From Theobroma cacao (taxonomy: Eukaryota; Streptophyta; Magnoliopsida; Malvales; Malvaceae), in NCBI RefSeq assembly GCF_000208745.1, contig NC_030858.1, positions 8,031,830 through 8,095,829 of the forward strand: a stretch of DNA of 64,000 bases. The letters are read 5' to 3'. The notes under the pieces are model-generated. The model did no database searches. It had not been told where the DNA came from and saw nothing but the letters and a program-made list of their open reading frames with translations. The first letter of the stretch is position 1. Every line of letters starts with the position of its first letter. The position numbers and the translations under genes were made by a program. Of the stretch, positions 10,951 through 23,449 are shown piece by piece.

Positions 10951-13418
10951 CTAACCCAGGAAAGAAGAGCCATTCCTTGGGTTCCAAAAGGGATTCTGAT
11001 CTTGACAGAATTCAGGTCTCAGCTTGCTGTCAGTGTAATCATAGGAGAAAGGATTATTTTTGTTATCAGTGTAACCACTAGTGTGGTTATTAGCAAAGAG
11101 ATTTGGGTGACAGTTTTCATCATCTTCAAAAGTAGTCCATCGCATTGAGTTATTATGATGCTTCTCTCTGGTTGCGTTTCTCATGTTCTCCATCTCTCCT
11201 ACATGGTCCTTGAATTCTTTCTTCACCACATCCAGTACAACATCTCCATATCGATCACACCATGACCTGAAAAAATTGGCAAGGAGAGAGGACAATTAGA
11301 AATAGAAACGCTGATAATCTGGCTAGAGATCTAACAAATCTTTCAAATCCAAAAGCAATGTACTAAAAGAATCAAGGCCTTGTAATCTAACGGATTACAG
11401 ATTTGGGTAAGCCAAGGGCTGATACTATATTAGGCTCGACTAAAGTGATCCGTTTCTTGCATCAAAGACATATATTGCCTAATTATACAGGACAGCATTG
11501 TACTCTTTTCGTGTCATCTTAGAGTTGTAAGCAGCAATAATGTAATATAATTCTCCACTGCCCATAAACACAAAGAGAATAAACATATATGTAAGCGTTG
11601 TAAAGAAATCAAGCTTTATCATCCTTACTTGGGGAAGAACTTTTTGAGGTCAGCCTTGTCCACAGGAAGGGTTGTGGAAATCGCTTCCATTTGATCGTTC
11701 CTAGCGCAATTCCAACAAAAGCAAACTTAGGCAAATGCGCAAAATATTGCTCCATTTTAAGGTTTGATGGGAAGAACTCGCTTACGAAAATTTGAGATTC
11801 GGATTGGTAGTGGAGAGCTCCATTTGAATTCGTGATAGCTCCTTCTTTATTTTGTCTCCTAAAACCTGCAAGAGTCACTCAAAATAGGATATTAAATATA
11901 AGCTCCAGGTTCAATATAAGCCAAGACTAGTATACAATTAATATATACATAAGCAACATTAAGATGAACCTTGTCAATGAAGAAATCAGATGGAGCTCCA
12001 TTTGCATGCAACTTCTTCTTAATCTGTTTTGTGTCTGGCCCCTCTCCTATGGGAGTGGTAACAAGCTGGCATGACCCCAGGAAAGCTTCACTATCTGATC
12101 TTTCGTTAAGGGGCAAAGGAGCAGTCTCATCCTCTAAATCACTTCTCTTCGATTTCTTGAAACCATCAAAACCCCATTGCTTTTTGGCTGATTTGGATGC
12201 TTTTTCCTCTGAACGAGGGCCATAATCACCACCCCCACCGCCATGTCCCTCTCTTTGCTCTCTATGAAACAAAGTTCTAAACGGTTTTCTCTTTGCCTTA
12301 TCAGTACCACTACCATTTTCCTTCATGGATTCCGTTGGCAATATTTCTTCTTGCATGAGAATTGATTTTGTTTCGTTTTCTTTACCCTTCAAATGACTAT
12401 CCCAAAACGGGTTTTCTTTAGAACCCACCATATAGGCTGAGGAATTTGAATCTACATCGAATATGCTCTTTTCTGATCTGTTTTTACTTGGCTTCTGAGA
12501 TGATCCAAAGCCCAAAACTGAAGCTGCTCCTTTGATCTGCTTCATTGTGGGGTTGTTCTTTGATTTGTTCTTGGAATGCAACAAATTGTCTCTATTAGTG
12601 CTGCAGTTTTCATCCTTCAAGTCAATGACCGACCATTCTTCTTCTTGATTCTCTTTAGTGCCTTTGGGGTTCGCAACAATTACATCGCTGGCCTCAATTT
12701 CAGCTCCTTGTACTGCTAACCGCTGTAACAAAGGCCTCTTTGAAGAATGGTACTCCTCCTCTGATATGCATTTTGCATAAAGCAGTTCCTAGGACAGAGG
12801 AAACCAAAGTGGAAACTTATCAAATCCATTTTCACTCGATGAATTTTGTTGTGTTATGCACTAAAAAGTAAAAACCAGTTGAATATTAGCTCAATTGAGT
12901 AAATTATTCATCTAAACTAATGAAAATTGTTCTTTTTAATCTACAAATGTCAGCTTAATTTTCTATATCCAAGTCAAATATCCACAACAACTGCAACTTA
13001 CAAAAACCAACTAAGCTCCTAAACTAAACCAAAATACTAAATCCAAAAAAAAAAAAAGAGAAAAAGATAAATAAAGTAGGCGTTAAAGACTTACCTGCAA
13101 GAAGACCAATTTATCTCTCAAAATAACAGGCTGCTCGAGTTCAGGTGGAGAAGCAATAAGGGTCTCAAGCAAATGGGTTCTAAAAGCTGCAACCTCAGCT
13201 TCACCCAGAATCCCTTCTTTGTGTAGACCCATCAAGTTCAATATCTGGTGAAAGGAATCCTGCTGCCATTTCAGATTATCAGACTGCAGCTTGGAAAGCC
13301 TGTGTTCCAAGGCTGGTAACCGCCTTTTCTTGAATGAGAAAGGGAGAATTGTCTTGCAAAGAGAAGTGATGGAGTCATGGAGAGTGGAGTAGTATGTGGG
13401 TGTATAACTGTACACCAT
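10951..13418 (-). CDS. Plant protein of unknown function, 536 aa, NPF motifs
   Basis: Exons on the complement: 13095-13418, 11970-12788, 11786-11865, 11629-11700 and 10951-11266. All introns are GT-AG and in phase. The first 108 residues (starting MVYSYTPTYYSTLHDSITSL) look helical and well conserved in style, with leucine-rich amphipathic segments. Residues about 130-380 are charged, Lys/Asn/Glu-rich and probably disordered, with a poly-Gly run. Residues about 385-470 are again helical, ending SWCDRYGDVVLDVVKKEF. I recognise it as a plant-type protein but cannot assign a function or domain. NPF tripeptides occur near residues 234 (KENPFWD), 503 (NNPFSYD) and 522 (QNPFWNP). In other systems NPF is a ligand for EH domains of endocytic proteins; whether it works so here is speculation. 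No transmembrane segment or signal peptide is apparent. Confidence 0.85.
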
Positions 13419-14449
13419 TTTCGATCTTTTGGCTTGTTGATGAGAGCTTGAAAATGGGTTGAAGCAAGATTTGAGACTGATGGTCTTAGTTGCCAGAGCT
13501 TTTGATTATTATTTTTGAAGAAGATTTCGGGTTATGTATTTGAACAAGGTGAGATTGTTGTTTCAGTTTCGAGAGTTTTGAATCTTGGGGAGAGCTTAAA
13601 ACGGTCACTTGAAACTAGCCGTTGAGAGTTGGAAGACAGACGCGAAGCCAATTATTTGTTGATAGAACGCTGTCGTTTTCCTCCATGTTTATAGTCATGA
13701 TACCAAGTTTAAAATTTGTGCAAGAATATTTATTTCCCTTTTTCTTGTCTTGCAAGAACATATCTATTTGTTTACAATTATTGTAAGAATAGTTATAAAA
13801 TCCAATCCAAAATCAACTCCAAGATTTTGGGTTATTGTAAGGGTAATTACACAATGATATATTTAAATTTTAAACCCAAAACATGAAGCATGATATGTTC
13901 CAATTTAAAATAATTATTTCTTAAGCACATACCAATATGATATTGTTATTTAAACATCTTAAAATATTAAAAAATAATAATATATGGTAACAATATTAAA
14001 ACATATTTCTTGTTTTGAAAGAATATACTTATTGATTTACAATATAATATTACTCATTTTATCGTCAATTCATTTGACTTTACTATAAGTTAATGATTAT
14101 CTCAAAGTTATAAAATTTTAAAAAACACAAAATATAGTTAAATAGGTTAATAGATAAATTGAAAATTAAAATAAAATATTTTTATTTGTTTTATTCATTT
14201 AATAAGTAAGATAAATACTTTATCTTGCTTATTTTATACTTGTTTTTATTGTTTTTGTACAAATAAAGGTATTACAGATAAAAATTTAACATAATCAGGT
14301 CATTTCTTACTTATTATGATAAATATATTTTGTTAATTTACATATTATTTATTTGTTTATATATCAATTTATACTTCAACAAGCATAATATTTACTTGGT
14401 TAAACTCCACATAAATCTCCAGATCTTTTCTCCCATAGTAACCTAAAGG
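13419..14449. other. Upstream region of the 536-aa gene, then AT-rich spacer
   Basis: 13419-13700 is GC-richer and should hold the 5' UTR and promoter of the - strand gene. CTATAAAC, read on the complement at 13686-13693, is a possible TATA box. 13700-14449 is AT-rich with no recognisable gene. Confidence 0.45.
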
Positions 14450-15535
14450 TTTTTTTTTTCATATAAAACTTTGTGTTTTACCTTTTTTTTTTTCAAAAGT
14501 AGTAATAGTATTAAATTGTCAATTAATTTTTTATAAAAAGACAATAACATCCTTTGTGTTTTAATCTTTTTGTTTTTTTTTGTTTGTTTAATTAAAAAAA
14601 GAATTTAATATTTATTTGTGTTTTTTTCTTTCTAACTTTTCTCTCCCTTTCTCTCCTCATTTTCTTACTGTCCAAACAAGAAACATAGGTGACGCTTGCC
14701 CGTTACCTGCAATAAAATTTAATGCTCTCCCTCTTACCTCAATGCCCTTACTAGATTTCTTCAGTTCCTTTTCTGCTCCGGGTGCAGGTTTAGAGTGTTT
14801 CCTTCTTCGAATTCTAGTTCTTTCATTGACCCTATACTGGGGCAAATCTAAAGTTGATTTTATTATCAGCATATTTAAAGAAGAAAAATTTTAGCCAGAT
14901 TCTGACCGTTCATCTCACCTTTCACCAACATCTTGACGTTAGATACAAAACCTTTTTAATCTTGAAAAGACGTGAAAGCTTTTCAATGAATGACTTTCCA
15001 TTGTAAAGGGGCTATTCACTTAGGCATTAAAGTACACTCCCCTTTAGTGATCTGCTACTTTGGACCAAATGCTTTGCTTAGGCATTAAGATACACTTTGT
15101 TATAGTGATATGTTGCTCTGGACAACGACTATATAGAAACACGAAAACCTGGACCCATCATGCTAGCAAATACGGAAGGAGTTCACATACGCAGCATGCT
15201 TGGAAGTCTTCTTTAAGCTTGTTGACTTTGAACAAGTGGGATATTTGGCATTGAAGTTGAATTGGTTAAGGTAAAATATTAATGCAACTAAGAGTTTTGA
15301 CCAAAGTGATGGCTAACATTCATCTTCTTAGACAATTTTTTTTTTATGGATTCTCTTTTTAAGATTAAGTTTTAATTTTTTTAATTAAACAACAAAAAAA
15401 CAAAAATATTAAAACACAAATGTTGTTATTGTCTTTTTATAAAAAAAATTAACTTACAATTTAACATCATTACTATTTTTTGGAAAAGAAGTAAAACGTA
15501 AGGTTTAATATGAGAAAGAAATAACTCAAGAAGTT
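14450..15535. mobile_element. Non-autonomous DNA transposon with about 155-bp terminal inverted repeats
   Basis: The left arm, about 14455-14612, is repeated in inverted orientation at about 15362-15525. Shared blocks include TATAAAAAGACAATAACA followed by TTTGTGTTTTAAT, and GTTTAATTAAAAAAA, in the same order with small indels. Long TIRs around a non-coding core of about 750 bases suggest a MULE-type MITE, but no transposase is present and I could not find a clear 9-bp target-site duplication. The core is GC-richer than the flanks and carries a 50-bp tandem duplication at 15019-15122. It may include captured host sequence. Confidence 0.75.
15019..15122. repeat. Tandem duplication, two units of about 55 bp
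   Basis: The segment TTAGGCATTAAAGTACACT ... TAGTGATCTGCTACTTTGGAC is followed at once by a diverged copy, TTAGGCATTAAGATACACT ... TAGTGATATGTTGCTCTGGAC. It lies inside the core of the long-TIR element. Confidence 0.8.
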
Positions 15536-16812
15536 ATAGAAGAAAGATTATACCACAAGGGGTTGACTTGGAGATTATCCTATTTACTTTGTTCAAGTTC
15601 TTATGTTGGTTAAATTGGTGAAAACTTGGCTTTTCTTTTCAATTCAATTTACCTAAACCCAAGTTTGATCCTCACGCTTGATAAATTTTTGGTAATTGGA
15701 TTAATTATTAATTGTAAATATATAGACAAGTTTAGGGTACGAGTACTCGATGCTACTCAAATATTAAATATAATTAGGTTTGAGAATTGAGTATTCGATG
15801 AATGATACACCGCACTCTACTTGAACTAGAAATGGATAATAAATTTGTTATTTGAACGGGTACTTAAAAATGGCATTTCCGTTTCCTTCCCTAGCAGAGG
15901 TGTCCAAGGTTGAGCTACTTGCTCAAGCCTGTTAGCTTGACTCGATCATATTTTGGCAGCTTTTGTGGCTCGATCTCGACTCGTCACAATTAAATTATTT
16001 TATTTATAAATAATTTAATATTATTTAATTTTAATTTAAAAATATTAATATAAAATAGTATTTTTAATATTTTAATAATAAAATAACAATAAAATGAATA
16101 AACCAGACCGAACTTAGACTTAGCTTTTTAAATTAAAAGTCCAATGGACCCAATCCGATCCACGATCATCTCTTTATATATGTATCATCGTGACATTAGT
16201 AGTGATCTAAAAATGATTTAAATGTACTATTGCAAGTGACATACATACCAATAAATACTAATAAACTCTTTGAAAGTTCTCTGTTTCCTTTTTATTATTA
16301 TTATTCTGATTATTCTTGGTTTAGAGTGGTTCGAATTAAATTAAGGAAGTCGGTGTATTCGTTGAGACTTGCAAATATTTTTCAAATCATGCTTATCACT
16401 AATCCTCTCTTGCTCTCCAATGAATCAATAACCATAAGCATCAAAAAGAGTAATGACCAATTAATGAATACAATTAACGTTTATTATAAGAATTTCGAGT
16501 ATGCTTATTTTTTGAGTTATAAGATATTTATGAGAATTAGCTTCATCTCATTTATTTTCCAAACATGATTGACGATTATTATTATGGTGGGGGTGGGCTG
16601 CGTATGTAAAAACAAAGACATTGCACATTTCAGTTTCAGGTGAGACCATCTTCTTTTTCTTTCTTTTATCTTTCTCTTTGGAATGGGTGCTCTGGTGGTC
16701 CTTAATCTTTGACAAAACTAAATTATCCTCAATAACACGTAACATTACATTACATTCCACTTTCCACATTGTTAGGCATTAGCCTACTTCTTTTCCGCAC
16801 AACATATCATTT
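15536..16812. other. Intergenic, no supported gene
   Basis: AT-rich spacer. 15885-16160 contains GAGCTACTTGCTCAAGC and GGCTCGATCTCGACTCG, wording common in plant repeat families, but I could not find its matching end. Nothing else is supported. Confidence 0.5.
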
Positions 16813-17471
16813 GGGGATGAGCAATTGATTGGTTCGGTTCATTATAATTAAGGATTAAATAGATTAAATATTTTTAAAAAATTAATCAGAATTGATCAAA
16901 TTTAGAAAAGATCGAATTAACCAAACATCGAATTGATTTGATCAATTCGGTTTTGGATCAAAAGAATCGAAATTGTCACTTTTTTCTTTTACAAATTACA
17001 ACATTGAAATTTATAAATTTATTTATAATTATAAAATATACAAATAATTTAAACATAAAAAATATATATAATATTTATCTTTTCACTCACATAATTATGT
17101 CCTTTCACAAAAACCGTCAAACTAACATTTAAGAGTTTTAACCTCTAAATTCTAACATTTAAGATTCAACATAACAAAGATAATAAAAGTAACATCTACA
17201 AAAAAAAGAACATCTAACACAAGACAATCAATTATTGCAAATCATGAACTTAATAATAGAAAAATATATATTTTATATAAATTTAAAAAATATATAAACT
17301 AATATTATATATTAATATATATAATATTAATTTGATCTTTTAGTCAGTTCAATTCAAAGATTTTAAAACTAAAAATCAGTCAAATAAATCAATTGGACCA
17401 AACCGTTTAATTACTCAAATTACATTTAGTTCGATTGAGTCAATAATCCGATCCAATTTTACTCATCCCTA
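16813..17471. mobile_element. hAT-like MITE with 9-bp target-site duplication
   Basis: The left end reads GGGGATGAGCAATTGATTGG. The complement of the right end reads AGGGATGAGTAAAATTGGATCGG, so the ends are short imperfect inverted repeats. ATATCATTT lies directly outside both ends (16804-16812 and 17472-17480), as expected for a target-site duplication; hAT elements usually make 8 bp. The interior is about 80% A+T and has no transposase. Confidence 0.75.
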
Positions 17472-17480
17472 ATATCATTT

Positions 17481-17869
17481 ACTCTGTGATATGACAAAAT
17501 GGATGCTATTGTCATGGTCAATATTTACTTAAAATTGAAAAATTAACAAAAGAAAATGAGATTCAAATCCGATTTTATGAATAAGGAGATACATGTTAAT
17601 GTTTTAATTTGATAATGTTCACATTCTTATCTTATAGTATGTTCTTAACGAATCGAGTAGGTAGGCTTCTTTGTGAATCAGGTGTGATCACAATTCATGG
17701 TCCGTCCATATAAGGACGAATAATTCAAGCTAATAGTGGATGGAAATCGTTTTCATAGGAATCCTGTACAAATCGATAAGCATCACTAATACTCATAACC
17801 ATGCTATTGACGCATATGATTATATGAATGGAACAGGTTGCCCAAATCACATTTAATTTAAGTTCACAC
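17481..17869. other. Short intergenic segment between two MITEs
   Basis: About 390 bases with no open frame of interest and no repeat I could identify. Confidence 0.5.
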
Positions 17870-18364
17870 AGGGGCGGTTCAACATTTTTAAAGGCGTAAA
17901 GTGATTAAACATTTAAATGAGACCCTTACTGAGTAAAAAATAAATAAATAAATAAATGAAGCTCTTTTTATTGAAATTAAAAAAAAATTACCATTAGTTG
18001 GAAATCATTGAAAGTATATTACATTCATTGAAAATAAAAAAATATAATTGAGAATTATTAATATTATGAGAATTGAAAAATAATAAAAAATAAAAAATTA
18101 TTAGGCATAATTGAAAAAGTGAGAGCACATGTAATTTTATTAATTATTTTAACTTTCACAAGATTGAGAAAGTGAGATAAATAGTTAAGAATTAATAGAA
18201 AGTAGGAAATGAAAGAAAATAAATATTTAATAGATACTTAATTTAAAAAATATTTTGTTAATTATTTTAATTTTTATATATATTTAATATAATTAATTAT
18301 ATTATATAAAATTATGAGACCTAAAGTAAGGACTTTGCTGGCTTTATGCTAAAGCTGGCCCTGA
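17870..18364. mobile_element. hAT-like MITE (CAGGGGCGG family)
   Basis: The left end is AGGGGCGGTTCAAC. The complement of the right end is TCAGGGCCAGCTTTAGC, a form of the common plant hAT terminus CAGGGGCGGAGCCAG. GTTCACAC at 17862-17869 and GTCCACAC at 18365-18372 flank it, an 8-bp target-site duplication with one mismatch. The interior is AT-rich and non-coding. Confidence 0.65.
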
Positions 18365-19164
18365 GTCCACACCTGCCTAATTGTTTCCCCTTTTTCTTTT
18401 TCTTTTCAGCCTTTTCACCATGAGCTCCAACCCTTTCATTATCAATGCAAAAATGTCGATTTATCCGTCAGTTAGCTGCACTATTTAGTTATTTACAAAA
18501 AATGTAAACATAATTAATATAATTTTATGAACATTTTATTTTTATTAGTAGTAGGACAGACAGTCAAAACTGATTGAATTCTTTATCATTCTCGTAAAGA
18601 TTTGGTTGGCATTTGATGCATCTTAGTGAGCAGAACATGACTTTATATAGTCCACTCCAACAAATGGAAATTGGCCTACTTTTTACGAAAACTAATTCTT
18701 AATTATTTATATCAGCTTTGGTTTTTGTATAATTTATTGTTTTAATATGACTGGGTGAAAATGATTTTGTAAGTCCATATGTTGACATCATACGAGGGCT
18801 ACAATTTATCATTCAATAACAATGATAAAACATTTCATAACCCAAAAAGAAATTCAGATGCAAGAAGAGTAATTCATTAATTATAACATCTCAACTTTTT
18901 AATTTTTTTTTAAATAACTCAACCTTAGATTTTACAAAGTTGTTGGCCCACTGTGATTAGAGTTGGAGGTAGACAAGATTAGGTGCATTATTTAAGTTGA
19001 ATTTCAAAGGTGGGGCAAGAGAATGAATGGACATTGATGTGCATGTTCAGTAAAAGAATCACTTTACCATGACGAAATGCCCCATTCACCTCGAATTTTA
19101 TTAAGACTTCTTCTATCAGCTGCAACAAAAGTATAATAAGGGGGCAGTACTTTAATTAACAGTA
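18365..19164. other. Intergenic, no supported gene
   Basis: Moderately AT-rich, with no open frame or repeat that I can support. Confidence 0.5.
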
Positions 19165-19860
19165 AAATATAATGATATTTTTTTATCATAATTATATGGG
19201 TTAATTAGTTTTCATAATAAATAATCTATCCAAAAAAGATATTTTCATTAGACATATAAGTCATGTCATTAATCAACTGACAATCTTTTTATTAATTTGA
19301 TGATATGATAATATTTTTAAAATAATTTTACTTTTTATTAATTTTAAAAATTATTACCATATAAATTAAATTTTTTATTTTTTTAATTTTTTCAAAAAAA
19401 AAAACTCTCAATCTGACCACCTTGCAATTGGTGGTGCTCCCCGATCAAGAGAGCACCAGATTTTGTGCTCCTGTTCGTGCTCCCTTGAGGAGCATCGTCT
19501 TCCCAAAGGGAGCATTGATCTAGTGCTTCTTGTGGGGTAGGGGAGCACCAGATCTAGTTCTCCATAAGGGAGCACGAGATCTGGGGTGCAAGACTAGATC
19601 TCGTGCTCCATTGGAGAGATTCGGTTAGATCTGGCATTCCAAGGTCAAATTCGATCGTAAGGTGACCGATCGATATAAGGTAGTATCATTAGTCGACCTC
19701 AGAAAAAGGAGAAGAGTGAAAAAAAGGAAAAAGAGCATTTTAAACATTTTATATTTAGGTATTAACACCATTTATATATTTGGGACAGACTGTTTATTTT
19801 GAAAACTAATGAACCTACATATAATTATAATCAAAAGATGAAAATATCAATATATTTTCC
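19165..19860 (+). mobile_element. MITE family A, copy 1
   Basis: The left arm, about 19168-19230, and the complement of the right arm, about 19790-19860, share AATTAGTTTTCATAATAAA-like and ATAATTATATG blocks, giving TIRs of about 65-75 bp. The core (19420-19640) is unusually GC-rich for this spacer and contains many copies of GGAGCAC / GTGCTCC, themselves partly palindromic. A second copy lies inverted at 36330-36870. Confidence 0.75.
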
Positions 19861-20097
19861 TTTTTAATCAATTATAACCCTCTCTCTGCCAAGAGATGAT
19901 TAGGTAGTTCATTTAAATTTTCAACATGCATAATATATATGTTTGAGTTCCTAATAAGTTGAATTTCCCCTTTGATAGAGGAAAAAAGAAATGTTGCTAA
20001 ACAAATATATTTGATTGTATTATATAATCTTTATGACAGTATTTTGGGTAAAAAAATGTTGTTAAAGTAATTTCATATATTAACGAAAACTAGATTT

Positions 20098-20978
20098 CTA
20101 TACAATAAAACATTTATAAACTAATATTTTGGGATCATGAAAATTTATTAATTAATCAATAAATTAATAATTTATTAATTTGTATATTAATTAATAAAAA
20201 ATAAAACTATTGAGATATTCTTTATTTATCTTTTCAAAATACTGAATTTAATATATGTATTGTGTATTGTGATTATACGAATATTGCCTAATTATTGAAT
20301 TACGAATTATCATTATTTTATGTATTTGTTTAATCAAAACAATGTCTATGAATGTAATTAGTTTTATTAAATAGAAGTAACGAATCTAGCCATTTTTGTA
20401 ACAAACTATAATTACATTCGATATATACTTAATTAGTATACTTCATGAACATTAAGTCAAACAAAAACATCTATCAAAAGAACATACAATACCACATACA
20501 GTAAAACTAAATACAACAACTTCTTGAGATGTAAAAAAATCAATAATGACGAATGAAATATGTAAAACATTGTGTGAGTACATCAAATAAGATCAAGATG
20601 TACTTAAAGCAAAAATTACATTGCATAATTTCTCTTATAATATGAGAACACTACATTAGAGTTTTTTTAATATAGTAAGAAAAGTTAGAGATGAGGTATA
20701 ATGAGACATCAATTTCAAGAAGAAACAAATAATATTAGAGTCATATTTTATAAAAAAATCTCTTAATTGAGTAATGTATATATATAATTTTGATGTATAA
20801 AGAGATTATTAATTTATATATATCAAGTGAGACCTATGTGTTTTCTTTTAAATGTATTATTTTATAAATTTAATGAATTATTAATTTACTACGTTGATCT
20901 TAATCGAAACCGGTTAAAAATATTATTTAATCTAAATTATTAATTTATCGAATATTAATTTATCAAAATTTTACTGTA
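20098..20978 (+). mobile_element. MITE family B, copy 1
   Basis: The left end, ACAATAAAACATTTATAAAC, and the complement of the right end, ACAGTAAAATTTTGATAAAT, are inverted repeats. They match the widespread plant repeat that begins ACAGTAAAACCTCTATAAAT. The interior is very AT-rich with many AATTAATAATTTATTAATT blocks. It is about 300 bases longer than its partner copy at 33541-34195, mainly through sequence at about 20340-20640. Confidence 0.75.
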
Positions 20979-21877
20979 ATTGAACTCGTAATTATGGAAA
21001 TTCTCATATATTCAACTACTAACTTCGATAATCTTCCAAGAAATTTTTGGTGATTACTAAGATGATATTCCATAATCAACCGTGTACATTGTGATTTTGC
21101 TTTTTCTTTTCCTTGCCAAAAAAATATAATCAATTCTCTGGTACGGCTATGAGGGAAAGCAACTTGCTTTGTTTTATGTGTGCGTTGCCTTAACATGGAG
21201 GAAACTGATAAAAGTGTAGCAAATGGAAATATAGGGGTACAAGATACTATACCAAGTATATACTACAACTCTTCCAAGGAAAAGGGTGATTATGGATGTG
21301 TTTTTTATATATATATATATATAAAGGAAATATATTAATTTATATATAAAGGAAATATATTAATTTAAATCAATGAGTCGGCGGATGTTTTATAGTATCA
21401 TTGTTTTGTTTTTATTTCATTTAATAGAAGAATGTTTTAACATTATGTTGTTAATATATTTCTGCATAAATTAATAAAAAAAATTTAACTTGTTGGATTA
21501 TTGAGGTGTTGTATTGCCTTTTAAATTTGATTAAAAACACTGGCTATTTATCTACAAATGTATCTGAAGAAAGTTGAAATTAGGAATTGGTTAGAACTTT
21601 CGTAGCAGGACCTTAACAAAAGCCTTACTACTTCCTAGAAATACCTTGCTACCTTGATTGTTGAATCATGATATAAGCACTTCTTAGCATTTAGAACCAA
21701 AATACTACTACTATCAAGAATTCTGTGATCAAGAATGCTAGAATTAGAAACATCAAAAGAAATTTTTAATTTCACATATGAAAACAAGCTACTTCCTGAT
21801 TCATGGGTAATCATTCATCACTAACCCTACAACAATCCTTTGGCTTTCTGATAAAAGAGAAAGAAATAACCTTTTTT
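20979..21877. other. Intergenic and 3' flank of the small RING-H2 gene
   Basis: No supported gene. It contains a TA run at 21306-21322 followed by a direct duplication at 21317-21366. The last 100 bases are probably 3' UTR of the - strand gene ending at 21878. Confidence 0.5.
21317..21366. repeat. Direct tandem duplication of about 25 bp
   Basis: ATATAAAGGAAATATATTAA occurs twice in direct succession, after a TA run. Confidence 0.8.
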
Positions 21878-22685
21878 TCAAGATAGGATGCCCATTCTAC
21901 AACATGGGCAATGAGCATTATTCTCTACCCATGGGATCAGGCACCTCGAATGAAACCGATGTGCGCATGGCAGATGAACCAAGGTCTCACCAGCCTTGAA
22001 CCGTTCCAAGCAAATGGCGCACTCCTCCTGATCTGAAGCTTTCCAACTCAACTTGGCCCAACTAAACCTCTTTGTGCCACTCTTCTTTGGTCCAAACACT
22101 TCCTTGTGCAACTCCCCTTGAACCATATATCTTCCATCAACGCACCTCGAACTTTCTTTGCTATTTTGCCTGATTTCAATGCCCAAAACAGGGGAATAAG
22201 GGCAAAACTAAAAACTAATTAAGCTGTATGTTAGCAAGTCACATAGCAGATCTGCTAACATGAGCCTGATATAAATATTCTGTTGTTTAGTACCTTTTGG
22301 GTTCTGATTTTCTTTGTGATCTCAGCCTCTCATCTAATCTTTCCTTAGCTTCTCTTGCTACCTCTCCCAGCTTCTCATCTTGATTGGCCTGATTTAATAC
22401 GCTCCTTTGCTTTATTTTTTCCAAGTAAAACCAAGTCAGTCCCAATTATAATCTCCACCATATATATGGACCAAAAATTACTGTATAATCAGGAAGAAGA
22501 AGAAGAAGAAGAAGTACCTGTGAAGAAACAGAGCTATGATGAGTTTCATGGTTGCTTGTATACAAACAAAAAGAGGACCTCCTTGTCCAGCCAATTGGTA
22601 CCGTGCTTGGTGAATCAGATGCGCCTCCGCTTTGATGGAACCGTCTTCTTCTGGCACATTCAACACCAGGAAGCATGCCGGCCAT
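21878..22685 (-). CDS. Small RING-H2 E3 ubiquitin ligase, about 184 aa, three exons
   Basis: Complement exons 22518-22685, 22294-22388 and 21878-22169, GT-AG and in phase. An alternative acceptor would start exon 2 at 22409 and add seven residues (QRSVLNQ). The protein begins MAGMLPGVECARRRRFH, with a basic patch, and has a helical charged segment (EVAREAKERLDERLRSQRKS). It ends in a RING-H2 with C138, C141, C156, H158, H161, C164, C175 and C178, complete C3H2C3 spacing. Trp170, in the IPWVENN segment before the last Cys pair, is the usual E2-contact residue. There is no membrane segment, unlike ATL-type RING-H2 proteins. It should act as a soluble E3 ligase; the substrate is unknown. The GAA-rich tract just inside intron 1 is read as CTT repeats on this strand, directly after the donor. 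Confidence 0.85.
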
Positions 22686-23449
22686 TGATGAAAGATATGA
22701 ATTCTGAAAGAGACTGTTAATTAAGATCAGTGTCTTTTATTTGTTATATTAAGGCTTCGGGCATGGTCTACTGTAAACTGATTTGTCTGCCGATATGAAG
22801 CTACCTGAAAGGAGGAAATGAGTGGTTATAAAGAGGAAATACCTGTATAAATAATTGCAAGAAGAAAGGGTACCAAAAAGGGGTTATGATTAAAAAGTGA
22901 ATCAATCTCTAAAACAAAGAGGAAAACAGTTGTTACCTCATATATATTACTAGTGGGAGACAAAAGCGGGTCCGTGCCATTGATTGTCGAAGAAACAATC
23001 TTTCTCAATCACCCTTCATTTGAGAGATAGAAGAAGTATGAGTCATGTTTCTGTGTAAGAGCTCAAAATATACCCAACAGATTAAAATATTAAGACCGAA
23101 AAGACTGTTGGAAAAAATAAGGAAGGGACGAGGAAGGAGGCAAGGGAGCTTCACGGCAACTTACCGTCTACCAGCCGCCCACCAGACGACAGCACTTGTG
23201 TAGAAGGGTGAGCCACGTGACTAACCCAATTCCCACTTTTCTGTAATTGTAAATGGAATAACTTTTTCCTTCTCAAAATTTGTTTTTCTTTAGACATTTA
23301 TTAAAACCTTATTCAATAACCACGTCATTTAAATAACTAGGCAATATTTAACATTTTCAAATTTTTATTTCAAGACATATGCTTTATTTTAGTTAAGTTA
23401 TTTGTTATTTTATAGAATAAAAACGAACATAGAATAGTTAGATCACAAA

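Noticed and set aside
15885..16160. Possible MITE (GAGCTACTTGCTCAAGC and CTCGATCTCGACTCG words)
   Set aside because: No matching inverted end or target-site duplication found.
16230..16568. 112-residue open frame
   Set aside because: AT-driven composition rich in Ile, Phe, Tyr and Asn, as expected for random frames in AT-rich DNA; no motif.
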